From NCBI GenBank assembly GCA_946902875.1, contig OX336355.1, positions 19,501,347 through 19,565,346 on the forward strand: a stretch of 64,000 bases of DNA, given 5' to 3'. Below the pieces are notes generated by a model. That model was not told where the DNA came from. It made no database searches and saw only the letters and a list, made by a program, of their open reading frames with translations. The translations under genes and the position numbers were made by a program. Shown here one piece after another: positions 9,491 to 20,200 of this stretch. Positions within the stretch are counted from its first letter, which is position 1. Every line of letters starts with the position of its first letter. This DNA comes from Nematopogon swammerdamellus. Lineage: Eukaryota > Arthropoda > Insecta > Lepidoptera > Adelidae.

Positions 9491-10280
9491 TGTGACGATG
9501 ACGTCACATAAAGCGAGACTGACGCCCGGCGGCGGCAGCGCGGCTCGACGGACAGCGAGGCGAGCGCGGTGCAGCTACCTACAGCCGGCCGGCACACACA
9601 CCACCACACGGCCGGACACACCGACGCTCACTCGCGCGCCAGCGGCTAATATAAATACGGCCGCGCAGCCAACGGTTAGTCAGTCTGAGTTCGGCTAGCG
9701 ACTCAGACGGTCCTCCTGCCCCCCTGTTCGATCGGTGGCCTCCGCTTTGATCACAGGCATCCTCTCCCCTTACCCCGCAGTACCAGCGATCGGTGGCCTC
9801 CGCACGAACGCAGTACTGCTCCCTTCTGCTTGATCGGTGGTCTCCGCTTTGATCGCAGATCCCCCCCGCTCCTTCCCCCTCGTACCCCACAGTACCAGCG
9901 ATCGGTGGCCTCCGCACGAACGCAGTACTGATCCCTCCTGCTCGATCGGTGGTCTCCGCTTTGATCGCAGGCCCCCCCCCCCCCCCCGCCTATTACCCAA
10001 GTAGGCACCAACACCTTGTCCTGCCTTATCCAATATACGTAAGATATCGATAGGCAGCGACACTCGGTTATGGTTAGGAAGGTTTATTAGGGATAGGTTA
10101 TATATAGAGGATAAGTAATTAGTAATAAGCCATGTACACATAAACAGCGTTTTAATAATAAAGGAAAGATATTCACATACGTTACATCGATGTTTTACTA
10201 AGTACTCCTCGATAGGAAATCGTAGTCATTCCCGCCATTAGGTAGGTAGGATACCCGAGTACGGGGAATGCTACGTCACA
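9491..10280 (+). repeat. Gypsy 3' LTR
   Basis: Same as the 5' LTR apart from C instead of T at 10208 and a C run of 16 (9972-9987) instead of 20. Followed directly by the second ATGT target-site copy at 10281-10284. Confidence 0.95.
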
Positions 10281-10284
10281 ATGT

Positions 10285-10473
10285 AATCATATGTTTGTAT
10301 TGTTATTATAACACTTTAATTAAATTTGTGTAAAGAGTGAATGTACAGCTCCTGTGAGCTCTTAAACATTTAAATAAATAAAATAAAATAAAATTAAATA
10401 TTTGCTATATTTAAAATAAATTCAAGTTTCTGTACACTTTGAAACAAAGGAAGTTCACTTACGTCGTCTGTGT
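10285..10473. other. AT-rich sequence, (AAATA)n tail
   Basis: No gene. Around 10370-10395 AAATAAATAAAATAAAAT resembles the 3' tail of an old LINE or SINE. A host site for the Gypsy insertion. Confidence 0.4.
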
Positions 10474-10970
10474 TCGTCTGTTTCCAGAATGCACCCGATG
10501 ACGGTTATGACGTCACAGCTAGCGGTACCGTAGACAAAAAAGTCGGATAGACGAATGCTCCCGCCACTAGGTGTTAAACTAAACTGTCGTTACTTTGTAT
10601 TTCAAGCATAGAAGTAATATGTACTACCATGTAATAATAATTCTACGTAATTAAGTGACATGACTAGTGAGGCTAGCGCACACGTAATAATATATTACTT
10701 GTCCTTTTTTTATTCATATTGGCATTTAAACACAACAAAATGTTAGTAATTAAAACAAATAACACAAAAAAAACACAATTCGTACACGCGTGAGGGGTAG
10801 GTAGCTCAATTACACATACAATACGAACGTCGCTACGCGGTATTATATTCTTTGGCTACGCGACAGCGATACTAACGCTACTGAGCTGGGCGTCAGCGGG
10901 TGTAGGGTGAGGCGCGATGTGCGGAAGCGCGGGCCGAGGTAGAGGCAAACCAGAAGAAGACAAGTAATAT
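10474..10970 (+). repeat. 0.5-kb repeat, arm 1 of a distant inverted pair
   Basis: Matches 62188-62683 in opposite orientation over its whole length, by eye well above 85 percent. Landmarks in both: AAAAAAGTCGGATAGACGAA, GTACTACCATGTAATAATAA, CTACGCGGTATTATATTCTT and GATGTGCGGAAGCGCGGG. No ORF. It carries one CAAAGAATATAATA motif (10841-10854, minus). Probably a non-autonomous mobile element; I could not define terminal repeats. Confidence 0.8.
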
Positions 10971-12030
10971 GTTTTATCGTAAGAGGGTCAGACAGAACCT
11001 TCCATAAAATAAAATGTCATTGAGTCCAAACCAGCGAATTTTTTGTTTTATTGAAAATGGGTCCTAAAATGGTTTCGAAACCTTCCGAGATCAAACTTTC
11101 ATTTAAGCTATTCTTCCTTGATAGCATTTGTTATTTGTTTTTGAGATTTTGTTTATGAATAAAATTACTTTGCAATCACAGACACAAATCTCAACAACAA
11201 CAACAACAACAACATACATTACATTTAAACCAATTAAATACTAATAACTATTCCACATTAGGTAAGGTGACATTCAAATTGAATCACTTTTGTTTTACAA
11301 CATTTATTAAAAGATACATTTCTTTATATTCTCCTGACATTTGGAAGCAAAGGCTAAAGTGATTCAGCTTCACGTACACAATCACCGCTCGCAGTATTAC
11401 ATACATCTTAATGCGGACAACCTACATGCATGTGCATGTAAAATGAGTAAAACTGAATATACTATGTCATGCAAACATAATTAGAACATTTATTGAAAAT
11501 GTGTTGATATTGCAACGCAATGTCTGCATATGTCTGCATAATGAATATAGGTCAAGAGTCGCCGGTCTGTCTTGATGATGATGTGACATAATATCCAGCT
11601 CTGTTCTTCAGGCAGAATGTTTATGTGTTAGCTATAGAATTATGTTTTAAATAGGTGCATCGTGTAGGTACCTCTAAGAAAAATATTTATGTTTTTTGCA
11701 AAAGCTTTCCCACACTTTGGCGCACGTTCGGCCGCCTGTCGGTGCCGGGAGTACATTGTGTATTTGTATATTCGGCAATCCCCTCCCCCACCTCGCGTCA
11801 GGTTTTCTTGAAACATCTACCGTTCCTTCCATTTGTGCTCGCCACCAGTCACACACATTCACTCGCTCGACCAAGACGCTGGCATGGGGACCTGCATTGT
11901 GTGTGTGTGCATGTGTGCAGTACAACGACTTGGTTCCTTTTAGTTCAGAATAACTTAACCCCTCCCCTCCCCTCACCTGCTCTACTCCTGCATTCCAGCA
12001 TTACGGAGTGGTCGAGCAAACTAACTGTGG
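10971..12030. other. Intergenic, no gene seen
   Basis: AT-rich with an (AAC)n run near 11192-11213. Nothing with coding character. 11700-11970 is richer in CA and TG but has no supported product. Confidence 0.5.
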
Positions 12031-12150
12031 CATTTATTGAGTTATTATGTTGTATCTATGACAGCGAGCCATTTGGGGACTTGAATTGATTTGGGCTTGT
12101 GGGAGTAGATTAGTTAGAGACGGCGGAAGGGCTCGGTGCGTGGGGCGCCC

Positions 12151-13711
12151 TCACTTGCCGGCGAGGGGGGAGAGGGCGCGGGGGGGCGGGGGCGCGGTGG
12201 ACTGGAACACGGAGGAGGCCGACATGAGGTTCTCTATGTACTGCCCCAGCACCTGGTTCTCCGACCGCAGCTTCAGGTTCTCCTCCTTCACCGAGTCCAC
12301 CCGCTGTGACAAGTCTGCAACCACACAAACACTTTCTTACCATACATTACGAGCTGAAGGGCTCCCACAGACAGACAGGCAGATGGAAGGGTGCTGAATG
12401 AAACGTCGGTCGAAACGGCTATGTAAATAGTTCGTGTTTGTTGAAGAATGAATATAATCTGTTCAACATGTAAAAAACGTAATGTCTAATGGGTTGCCTA
12501 GTAATGTTGTTTATTGTCACTTCAAAACTTTTATTATAAATAAATGGACACAAAGTATTACTGAGAATCTTTAATTTGGATAATCTAACAGATTCCGCTG
12601 TTTAAAGCATAACACTAACAGTGTTTTCCGCCCAGTTCAGTGTAGCCGACATGAAATGAAGGGAAGCACTGACATGGCACCTAGTTCACCCGGTGTTAAG
12701 GGCTGACATCCCGGATGTTGTAGTTGATGTAGCCAAACGTGTCAAGTTTCCATTAAAAAAAAAATCTGTTACTGGTTTCACTACGGTACCCTAAAAAGCA
12801 TATCACGCACCACCCATCAAAATCACCTACAATCCCAGGTCTGCATGACCAGTAGATAATTCCTTTAGGCATAAAGTTTGCCTTTTTCTGTAACTTTGTA
12901 CAAAGTGTGAAATAAAGTAATTTCATTTAAAAACCCTGTTCGAACTTAAACATTATGTTGGACATGCTTATATTGTTTCTTATTTAGATAGATGGAAAGC
13001 TGAAAATGAAGAGAAAAATACATCCCGACTAGGATTCGAACGTGAAACTCCGGAGGAACTTGAGCCGCCAGCTCGTTACCATTTCGCCATCGGGTCGATG
13101 ACATATTCTCTCTGTCGAACAGTTGCACCTTCTAAAGTAGGTATGATGCAATTTCCTGTGTCAACTTACTCGATTCATGAATCTGTGTGTAAGTGTGATG
13201 GTATTGAAAAAATCCCGCAGGTAGACAATGTAAAGTATCGATCAGCTGTGTGACAGACTCGGTCGAGCTTGTTTTGCACTGTCACGGCTTGCCCCGATGC
13301 TCGATATAGAGGATCTACTCAAAGCATATTACGGCTATTTTCATTCTTTGGCAAGTAGCTACTTAGCATCTTGGACATAAACACAGTCGTCGTGTGGGAT
13401 ACAGTAAAGAGGAATGCATCGCTCTCACCGTCGAGCGTGTTCTGCAGCTCGAGGACCTGCGAGATGAGGCGCGCCTTCTCCTCCTGCTCGTCGGCGCCGG
13501 CGGCCGCCGCGTCCCGCTCCGCCTCCGGCTCTAGACTGCGCGGCCCGAGCCCCGGCGACGAGGAGCCCGTGTACGAGCTGCCGAGCGAGTCCATAGAGCG
13601 GCCGAGCGAGCATCGAGCGTGCGCCTCCGTCTCCTCCGCGATCACGCACTGCGGGTCAGCGTCCGCCAGCGGTATCCCGTCCTCCACCTCGACCGACACC
13701 GCGCTCGCCAT
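12151..13711 (-). CDS. SCOC: SCOC, short coiled-coil protein
   Basis: Two coding exons on the minus strand: 13711-13429 and 12314-12151, joined with a GT donor (13428) and a TTGCAG acceptor; the split codon is G|AC. The product is 148 aa. Residues 77-134 are the conserved SCOC core: [19 protein letters not shown], then a leucine-heptad coil ([20 protein letters not shown]) and the family signature [10 protein letters not shown]. The first 75 residues are Ser/Ala/acidic and unlike other SCOCs. SCOC is a small Golgi and trans-Golgi coiled-coil protein that binds the GTPase ARL1 and takes part in autophagy regulation in mammals. AATAAA lies about 115 nt after the stop (12038-12033). The start at 13711 is the ATG that best fits; an in-frame ATG further upstream (13780) is possible. 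The intron carries a SINE and a tRNA-like relic. Confidence 0.93.
12374..12773 (+). mobile_element. SINE (5S/tRNA-headed family), headless copy with an insert
   Basis: Lies in the SCOC intron, antisense to the gene. Its body starts with GAAACGTCGGTCGAAACGGC (about 12398) and ends TCAAGTTTCCATT plus an A run, as in the full copy at 18288-18675. About 160 bp of AT-rich sequence (roughly 12452-12620) separates body and tail, so either an insertion or two fused copies. The 5S-like head is missing. Confidence 0.75.
13023..13110 (-). repeat. tRNA-like relic (SINE head or tRNA pseudogene)
   Basis: On the minus strand an A-box-like TGGCGAAATGGTAACG is followed after about 40 bases by a B-box-like GTTCGAATCC. 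The spacing is that of a pol III promoter. No acceptor stem closes properly, so this is not called as a functional tRNA. Confidence 0.45.
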
Positions 13712-13838
13712 ACTTTCCAGTCCGCTGCGCTGTCGCTTCGCTACGTACGCTACGCGGCGCGGGCGGTCGGTCAGTAGCAAAGAAAGAACCGAATAGTATT
13801 GTGTTGATGTGTTGTGTTATGGTTGCGATGGCGTGTGA

Positions 13839-14494
13839 CAAAGAATATAATACTAATACTACTGATGTGTGGCTCGCACAGACTATATGTGGCTCGGTGG
13901 GTTGATTTTTTTTTTTTTGGCAACTCGCGCTAACGCGCGAAATTTGTCATTGTCAAGTGTGATAGGCAAAGAATAACGGTATAAAAAGTTTTACAAATCA
14001 AAACAAAAGCATAATTTCAAGAAAAGAAAAGAAAACCCTAAGAACGAAAACAAAATGATTAACTCTGATTAATAACTGAAAAGTTACAAATCATATGAAA
14101 AATAAATAATTTCGAATAATACTGTTAGACGATAGTAAGCAACAAAGAGTATAAAGCAAAGCAACAGATATTAGAAGGGAGGGGAATTTTAAGTTCAGGC
14201 AGAGTGGAATTTAAGGTGGGATATTGATTAATGAGTGGACAAGAAAACAAAATATGATCAACAGTGCCTTCGTCAATGCCGCATTTACAAACTGAAGAAT
14301 CCCGAATCCTCAACCTAGCCAGATGCACGGGAGAGCAACAATGACCAAATCGTAAACGACATATTATTGTGTGGTCCAAGAATTTATTACTACTGTGTGT
14401 GGTGGTGTGGCGTGGCGAGCGAGAGTATTCTTTGGTCTGTGCACTGCACTGCACTGCACTCCAGTCAAAGAATACTCCAGTATTATATTCTTTG
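13839..14494. mobile_element. Possible TIR-bounded element upstream of SCOC
   Basis: A 16-bp perfect inverted repeat, CAAAGAATATAATACT, sits at 13839-13854 and, inverted, at 14479-14494. A TGA adjoins each end (a possible 3-bp duplication). Inside is the LINE fragment 14105-14395. A second, smaller inverted repeat (GAGTATTCTTTG near 14422 against CAAAGAATACTC near 14466) forms a hairpin at the right end. The same motif also occurs singly elsewhere, so the bounding may be coincidental. Confidence 0.45.
14105..14395 (-). pseudogene. LINE pol C-terminal fragment
   Basis: Encodes TIICRLRFGHCCSPVHLARL, the knuckle CKCGIDEGTVDHILFSC and a Leu/Pro-rich end, closely parallel to the C-terminus at 2066-2797. 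5'-truncated; only the last 90 or so residues remain. Confidence 0.8.
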
Positions 14495-14570
14495 TGACTG
14501 ACTGAAGAGTGAGCGAGTGAGGCAGGGGGGCGGGCGGGCAGTGTGGTTTCCATCTTTGTCTTGTCTTTGG

Positions 14571-15144
14571 CACTGTTGCCAACTTAGCTACTTTATAGCT
14601 AGATCTAGCAACTTTTGGATGTACTCAGCTACAAAATAATCATTTTAGCTACAAAAAAAATCTAGCTACTTTTCTAGCTACTTTGGTAAAAATGAAAGAT
14701 TTATAGCTTGCAACACTTCCCAACTGGGAATTTTGAACAGAAAGCATTGTCTATAGAATCGGGGGAAATCTCGTCACCTCTTCGCATTATTATTTTGATG
14801 GTTTCGTATTAGTTTCAGTCATCTATCACGCGTTTCGTATGGCGCTGGGCGCACTCTTTACTAAAATGTAAACAGACATTTTAAATATTTAAATTGAAAT
14901 ATTTAAATTTAATTTGTGAAATAGTAAGTTTTTTTTTATTTTTTATTTCTCTACTTACATATATAAGGTTTAATAAAATAAATCTATAGCCTTAAGGGGG
15001 TTAATCTGTATGAGGAAATAAGTCGATTCGTAGAAAAACCATGGCAAAGGACAGGTAATTTATTTTTTTAATACATTTAGCTACTTCTAGCCACTTTCAG
15101 ATTCTCAACTAGCTACTTTTCTATTTCACCAGTTGGCAACAGTG
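14571..15144. mobile_element. Non-autonomous hAT-like element with 8-bp TSD
   Basis: Ends are CACTGTTGCCAACT and its perfect inverse AGTTGGCAACAGTG. The 8-bp duplication GTCTTTGG flanks both sides (14563-14570, 15145-15152). Subterminal regions are full of TAGCTACTTT repeats in both orientations. No ORF, 574 bp. Confidence 0.88.
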
Positions 15145-15154
15145 GTCTTTGGTG

Positions 15155-15745
15155 GTTCTAGTCTTGTTACGAGTCGAATACATCGACAACTCGAGTGACT
15201 CGAGTTGAAAACATATATTACTCGAGTTGCGACTCGAATACAAAAATACTCGCTATAGATTTTCTATTTATTAGTCCCGGAACCATTATTTAATTCTTAA
15301 ATAATTTTAAGACATTAAGAAGTCACTAATCTCGTACAGCGCGTCACCAGTTCAATCAAATGAATTCAACTGACTCGCAGCAGCAGACCGCGTCACCCAC
15401 TCGCTCGACTCGAGTGCACTCGGATGACTGAATGCGATGCGAATGCGAGCTGACGAACGAATACAAAATACTCGGCCTTGAGAGACTGCGTCTCGAGTCG
15501 GTCTACTCGAGTATGGTCGGTCGGCCAGTGTGGCGCCGCCGTCAGTCAGTCTCTCAAGGCCACGAGTCGAGTATTTTGTATTCGTTCGTCAACTCGCTGC
15601 GTGCACTCGAGACGAGCGAAGCGAGTGGGCAGACTGACTGACTGCTTGTCCGTACGAATACGAGTCCGACTCGGTTTCGCTCCGAATCCTACTCGAGTTG
15701 ACGAGTATTAGGCTTGACTCGAGTAGTCATGTGGGTTATCAACAA
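15155..15745. repeat. CTCGAG-rich palindromic block
   Basis: Many ACTCGAGT/GACTCGAG repeats. Within it, 15450-15487 and 15540-15592 form a long imperfect hairpin (shared blocks GACGAACGAATACAAAATAC and CTTGAGAGACTG). No coding capacity. Looks like a fold-back element or its remains. Confidence 0.7.
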
Positions 15746-16960
15746 TTTTTGGCAACCGTGATCTAACCGATATCTGTCTTCAATACCGATATTGATATCC
15801 GTTGCCAAATATCAGTATCAAAAACTCTGATTCTCTAAAAAAAAAAAAAAGTTAAGTTCTTTACATAATTTATTTTAACACTAATCAATTTTTTTTTATA
15901 CACTATGTTCGCGCACTATGTCATTGTTTATTAACGAAAAACCTACACACTAAGAAGAGTTGCACCTACACACTTACATACACAGTAAAGTATAAACAAA
16001 GTTTCTGTCCTGAACTACGTAACTCAACTCAACGTTCTGCGTGTCCGGCCCGGCGTGCCTGCGCGGCGCGACGCCGGAACGCACCGTGTGGCATACATCA
16101 CTATTCACAAATCACAGTCACATCACAGCACAGCACGTACGCACCGATACTATGGATATCTCTCCGCGCAGCGGCACCGCTCGGGCAGCGGCGCCGCGCG
16201 CCGCACCGGCCGCCACCGAAACCGTAACGCACCGCACGCACCGTCCGTCACCGTCCGTACCGCACCGAGTGTATCGGTAATCTGAGGTGGCTGGTTAGTG
16301 GCTACTGGCTCGATCGGCCGGCACTAAAACTAACTGAAACTGACTGGATTGACACAACTGGTTGTTCTGATATCTAAATAACTGACAACTGTTCTAGTTG
16401 TCAGTTGTCAGTTGTCACCCGCGCCGTTAGATATTTCGTAAATATCTAAGATATTCGTAGATTTCCAACCCAAATACGACCTTATTCGTTATACCATAAA
16501 GGTAATTTTTCCATGAAAAGATTTATTTGGTGAAACTAAAAGGAATCGCACGTGCTCTTTCTTGCATTTGGGGACTTACTTAAAGAGATAGGGAAGGCAT
16601 AATAGTTGTCGGATATCAGTTGTCTGTCAGCCTGCCTGGCATACGCTGTTCGTTCGCTCGCTCGCTACCTACCTATACAGTATACTTTGGTTGGTTGGTT
16701 GGTTGGTAGCCGATAGCCGATAGCCGATGTTTGCTATGACAATACCGATGCGATACGTTAGAGGCGTGGCAACGGTTTTCAGCTACGTTTCGCTGTAGCG
16801 GACACATGAGTAGACTCGAGTCACACGAGTATTATCATAATCATCACTCGACTCGTTACAACGTTAGTGGTTTCACTTCATTATTTTATTTGGTGTGGTG
16901 GCTATTTGCGTGGTTGTTTTCACAGACAGGGAAAAAATATTGTTGTTTGTTTTTGACTGA
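15746..16960. promoter_or_regulatory. Upstream region of the five-exon gene, CpG-rich at 16020-16290
   Basis: A CG-dense segment (16020-16290) and simple repeats (TTGG)n near 16690 and AGCCGAT near 16708-16728. CGAGCGAGCGAGC near 16978 lies about 90 bases before the ATG at 17067. A promoter here is inferred from base composition and position; no clear TATA box. Confidence 0.35.
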
Positions 16961-17066
16961 TTGTCTTGAGCGGAGTTGAGCGAGCGAGCGAGCAGCGCGA
17001 GCCGTCCGTACAATTACGTGTTGAGAGGTGTTTCTTGCGTTCGATCCCGTAGGAGAAGCGTTCAGG

Positions 17067-17282
17067 ATGCCGAAGAAGCTACTGAAGGCCGTTGTAAAGT
17101 CGCTGTACTCGCACGAGATTCGCAAGGACGTGAGTCTCGAGGAGCTGCGGAGTCTCAAGCTGGAGGACGCGTGGCCCTTCATCCGCGAGGAGATCGAGGC
17201 GGAGATCGGCAGCAACCAGCTCGTATGCATCCCGCACGTTACCGAAGCGGAGTTCTACACCGCCACCTCGCTCTTCCTCCAG
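17067..17282 (+). CDS. Five-exon gene, exon 1 (aa 1-72)
   Basis: Starts ATGCCGAAGAAG, ends TTCCTCCAG before GTAACT. Contains the basic helix, an acidic helix EDAWPFIREEIEAEIG and the first proposed strand pair. Confidence 0.75.
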
Positions 17283-20200
17283 GTAACTACCTGAGCACTA
17301 CTGAGCAGCTTATCCTAGCGCGAACGGACATATTATTATGTTCGCTCCATTTTCTCATCCAGTTCCGCGAGCGGTCATAATATGGTCGCACTTTATTTTA
17401 ACGTCAAACATCGATCTAATCTCGGGTGGGAGTTAGTATAGCGCGGCATTCTTAGAAAATTTCTGGTAGCTGGGACTGGTAGACGGGGGTCTAAGGAGCT
17501 ATTAGCAAAAAAAAATTTTTGTGCGGAGACTTGTACTTTCGGAGAAAATTTTTTTTGAAAAAAATATTTTTCATACAAAATTAATTTTCGATTTTTTATT
17601 TTATTTTTTTAAATGCACCAAAACATTTATTTTGAATAGGAATTTATGCAAAAACGACATGCGCCGCCTCAACATTAGGTTAGGTTAGGTTAGCGACGCA
17701 TCTTCTATAAATAAACCCTGGTTATTTTTTTTTAAACCACCAAAACATTCACCCATACCACTTCCCTTGTTTTTACATACATTTATATTCAAAACCAATG
17801 TTTTTGTGTGTTAAAAAAAAATGTTTTTTTTTATTTTGTATGAAAATTTTTTTCAAAATTTTTTTTCTCCGAAAGTACAAGTCTCCGCACAAAATTTTTT
17901 TTTGCTAATAGCTCCTTAGACCCTCGCCTACCAGTCCCAGCTACCAGCTATAAGAATGCCGCGCTATACTAACTCCCAACCCTAATCTCTTCTAACTTAC
18001 GTATAGTTACTCATGAAAGAATAGGCTAGCTAAAAATATACACTTCCTTAGCCTTGCCACTTCAAAATAATCATAGGAAGGGATCGGCTCATTCAGTTGC
18101 ATTGTGTTCGCGGACTCGGGAGGTACGGAATTTTGCAATTGTGCTTTTGATGGACAAATGCAAAAAGTAATACATCTAAAATCTAACAAACCTTTGTACC
18201 GTGTGGGGTCGGTACTTAAAAAGAATAGCCCCACTGCATCTCTCCCCGTCGCATGTCGTAAAAGTCGACTAAGGGATAAGAAAATTCGTCAGCCTCGGTA
18301 GCTCAGTGGCGCGGTTGGTTAGTCAACTGTTATTAAGCAACGCTGAGCGCGGTCAGTGATTGGATGGGTGACCGCTCGACCGTTGGAGGCTGACCGTGGT
18401 TCGGATTCCATGTTAAACTGTAGGTCCCTTCCCTTCTTACCTTACTAGGTGGTAGGGTTTATCCCGGCCGGGTTGGTACCACCGCACTGAACGAAACGTC
18501 GGTCGAAACGGCTATGTAAATAGTTCGTGTTTTTCGTCCAGTTTAGTGTAGCCGACATGAATTGAAGGGAAGCACTGACATGGCACCAAGTTCACCCTGT
18601 GTTATGGGCTGACATCACGGATGTTTTAGGTGATGTAGCCAACCGTGTCAGTTTCCATAAAAAAAAAAAAAAACCTTTCTGGTGTATCAGCAGCTCCGGT
18701 GTCGCACACAATAAAATCTTGAATTCGCACAAAATTTTGGTCAAAAACAACTCTTTCGCACTCACAAGCCATTCTAACATTTTGGCGAATTTTATTACGT
18801 AAATATGTGAGTTAGGTATATGGAAAGCACATGGTTGGATAGATAATTTTATCTACTTACCTTGAGACACTTTCTACACTCAAAAAACACGAATTTAAGC
18901 AAATCTATAAAGAAATTACGACACTGAGTGGAAAATATTTGAGGTTATGTAAAATGTCAATATCTTGATCATTTATACGTTTAGTGCAAAGAAAACACTT
19001 TGCCAGGGTTGCTGCCTCTCTCCTGTCACATTTAACATTGTTATCAACATTCTAATTGATACGCTTGTCGTAAAAGAAAACAAATGGGGATACAGGTTCA
19101 AATATGGAGACACATATATGGCGGCCATCCTGGCATTTGCGGATGATATTACGCTGTTAACCCGCAATCCAAAACAAAATAAAATCAGGCGCTTCTTAAG
19201 GTGGTGGATGACTATTGTGAATGGACCAAAGGGATGAAGATAAAACCAGCGAAGTGCTACTGTTTGAGCTTAACCAGGAAAGGTTCAAAGTTTACCTCGA
19301 GCAATCCAGGTCTGACAGTAGCCGGAAAACCAATCGCAACCGTGGCTGATGAAGCTCCTTTTAAATTCTTGGGCAAAAGGATCACCAGCAGAGGAAAGGA
19401 GCATCCTACTGATGATATTGTCCAACTTTTCGAAGAGAGCCTCCGCCAAACTGACAATCTTCCCCTCCTGGGTACACAAAAGGCATGGATTTACGATAAC
19501 TACCTGACATCAAAACTTTCATGGCCATTTCTCGTCTACGACTTCACAAAGCAAAACCTGGCTAAATTAGACTCGTATGTGACCAGATTCCTGAAATCAT
19601 GGTTTGGACTGGCTCACCCGGCTGACTCGTCAACGCTATACAGATCTCACAATAACTTTGGACTGAACATTAAGAAACCGTCGATATTTTATCAAAAGGC
19701 GAGAATAGCCAAACGATGTATACTCAAAGACTCCAATGATAGCGCTATTCAAGCCTTACCCAACACATCACTATCAGATGAACTGGAATCGAGACTCGAC
19801 TTCTACAAATCATTCCAAGTTGGTACACGCACCAATAGATCTGGATTGGGCATAGAAACAGCAAAGTCTGATAAAGAAATACTGAAAGGTTTTGCTCAGG
19901 AGGACATGGAACAAGGCTTCAAACTTCACGCCTTAAACCTAGAAATGCAGAATGATTGGCTAACAGTGGGTGACTTCTGCATCCCTCCTGCATTGAAGTG
20001 GAAATCCATAATATACAACTGGTCCCCTGAGCTGCTTAAGTTCTACTTAAATGCATTCCAGCTTACTCTCCCCGACCCGAGTAACCTAGTTAGATGGGGG
20101 AAATCTACAAATAGACTATGCCCGTCATGTAAGGAGTTCGTAGGCACGGCCAAACATTTGTTATGCGGATGCAAAATACTACTTGAGCGAGGCCAGTATT

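Larger units (their letters stand above)
4591..10280 (+). mobile_element. Full-length Gypsy-type LTR retrotransposon, very young
   Basis: A complete element with LTRs at 4591-5384 and 9491-10280, flanked by the 4-bp duplication ATGT (4587-4590 and 10281-10284). Order: 5' LTR, primer-binding site, gag, pol (protease, RT, RNase H, integrase), purine tract, 3' LTR. RT before RNase H before integrase is the Gypsy (Metaviridae) order. There is no env-like ORF after integrase. The LTRs differ only by T5312/C10208 and by a poly-C run of 20 versus 16, so the insertion is recent. pol has one single-base frameshift. Confidence 0.96.

Noticed and set aside
13371..13796. 141-codon plus-strand frame
   Set aside because: Antisense shadow of SCOC exon 1.
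18340..18400. 5S rRNA gene
   Set aside because: Only an internal part of 5S is present and it sits between tRNA-like boxes in a repeated SINE.
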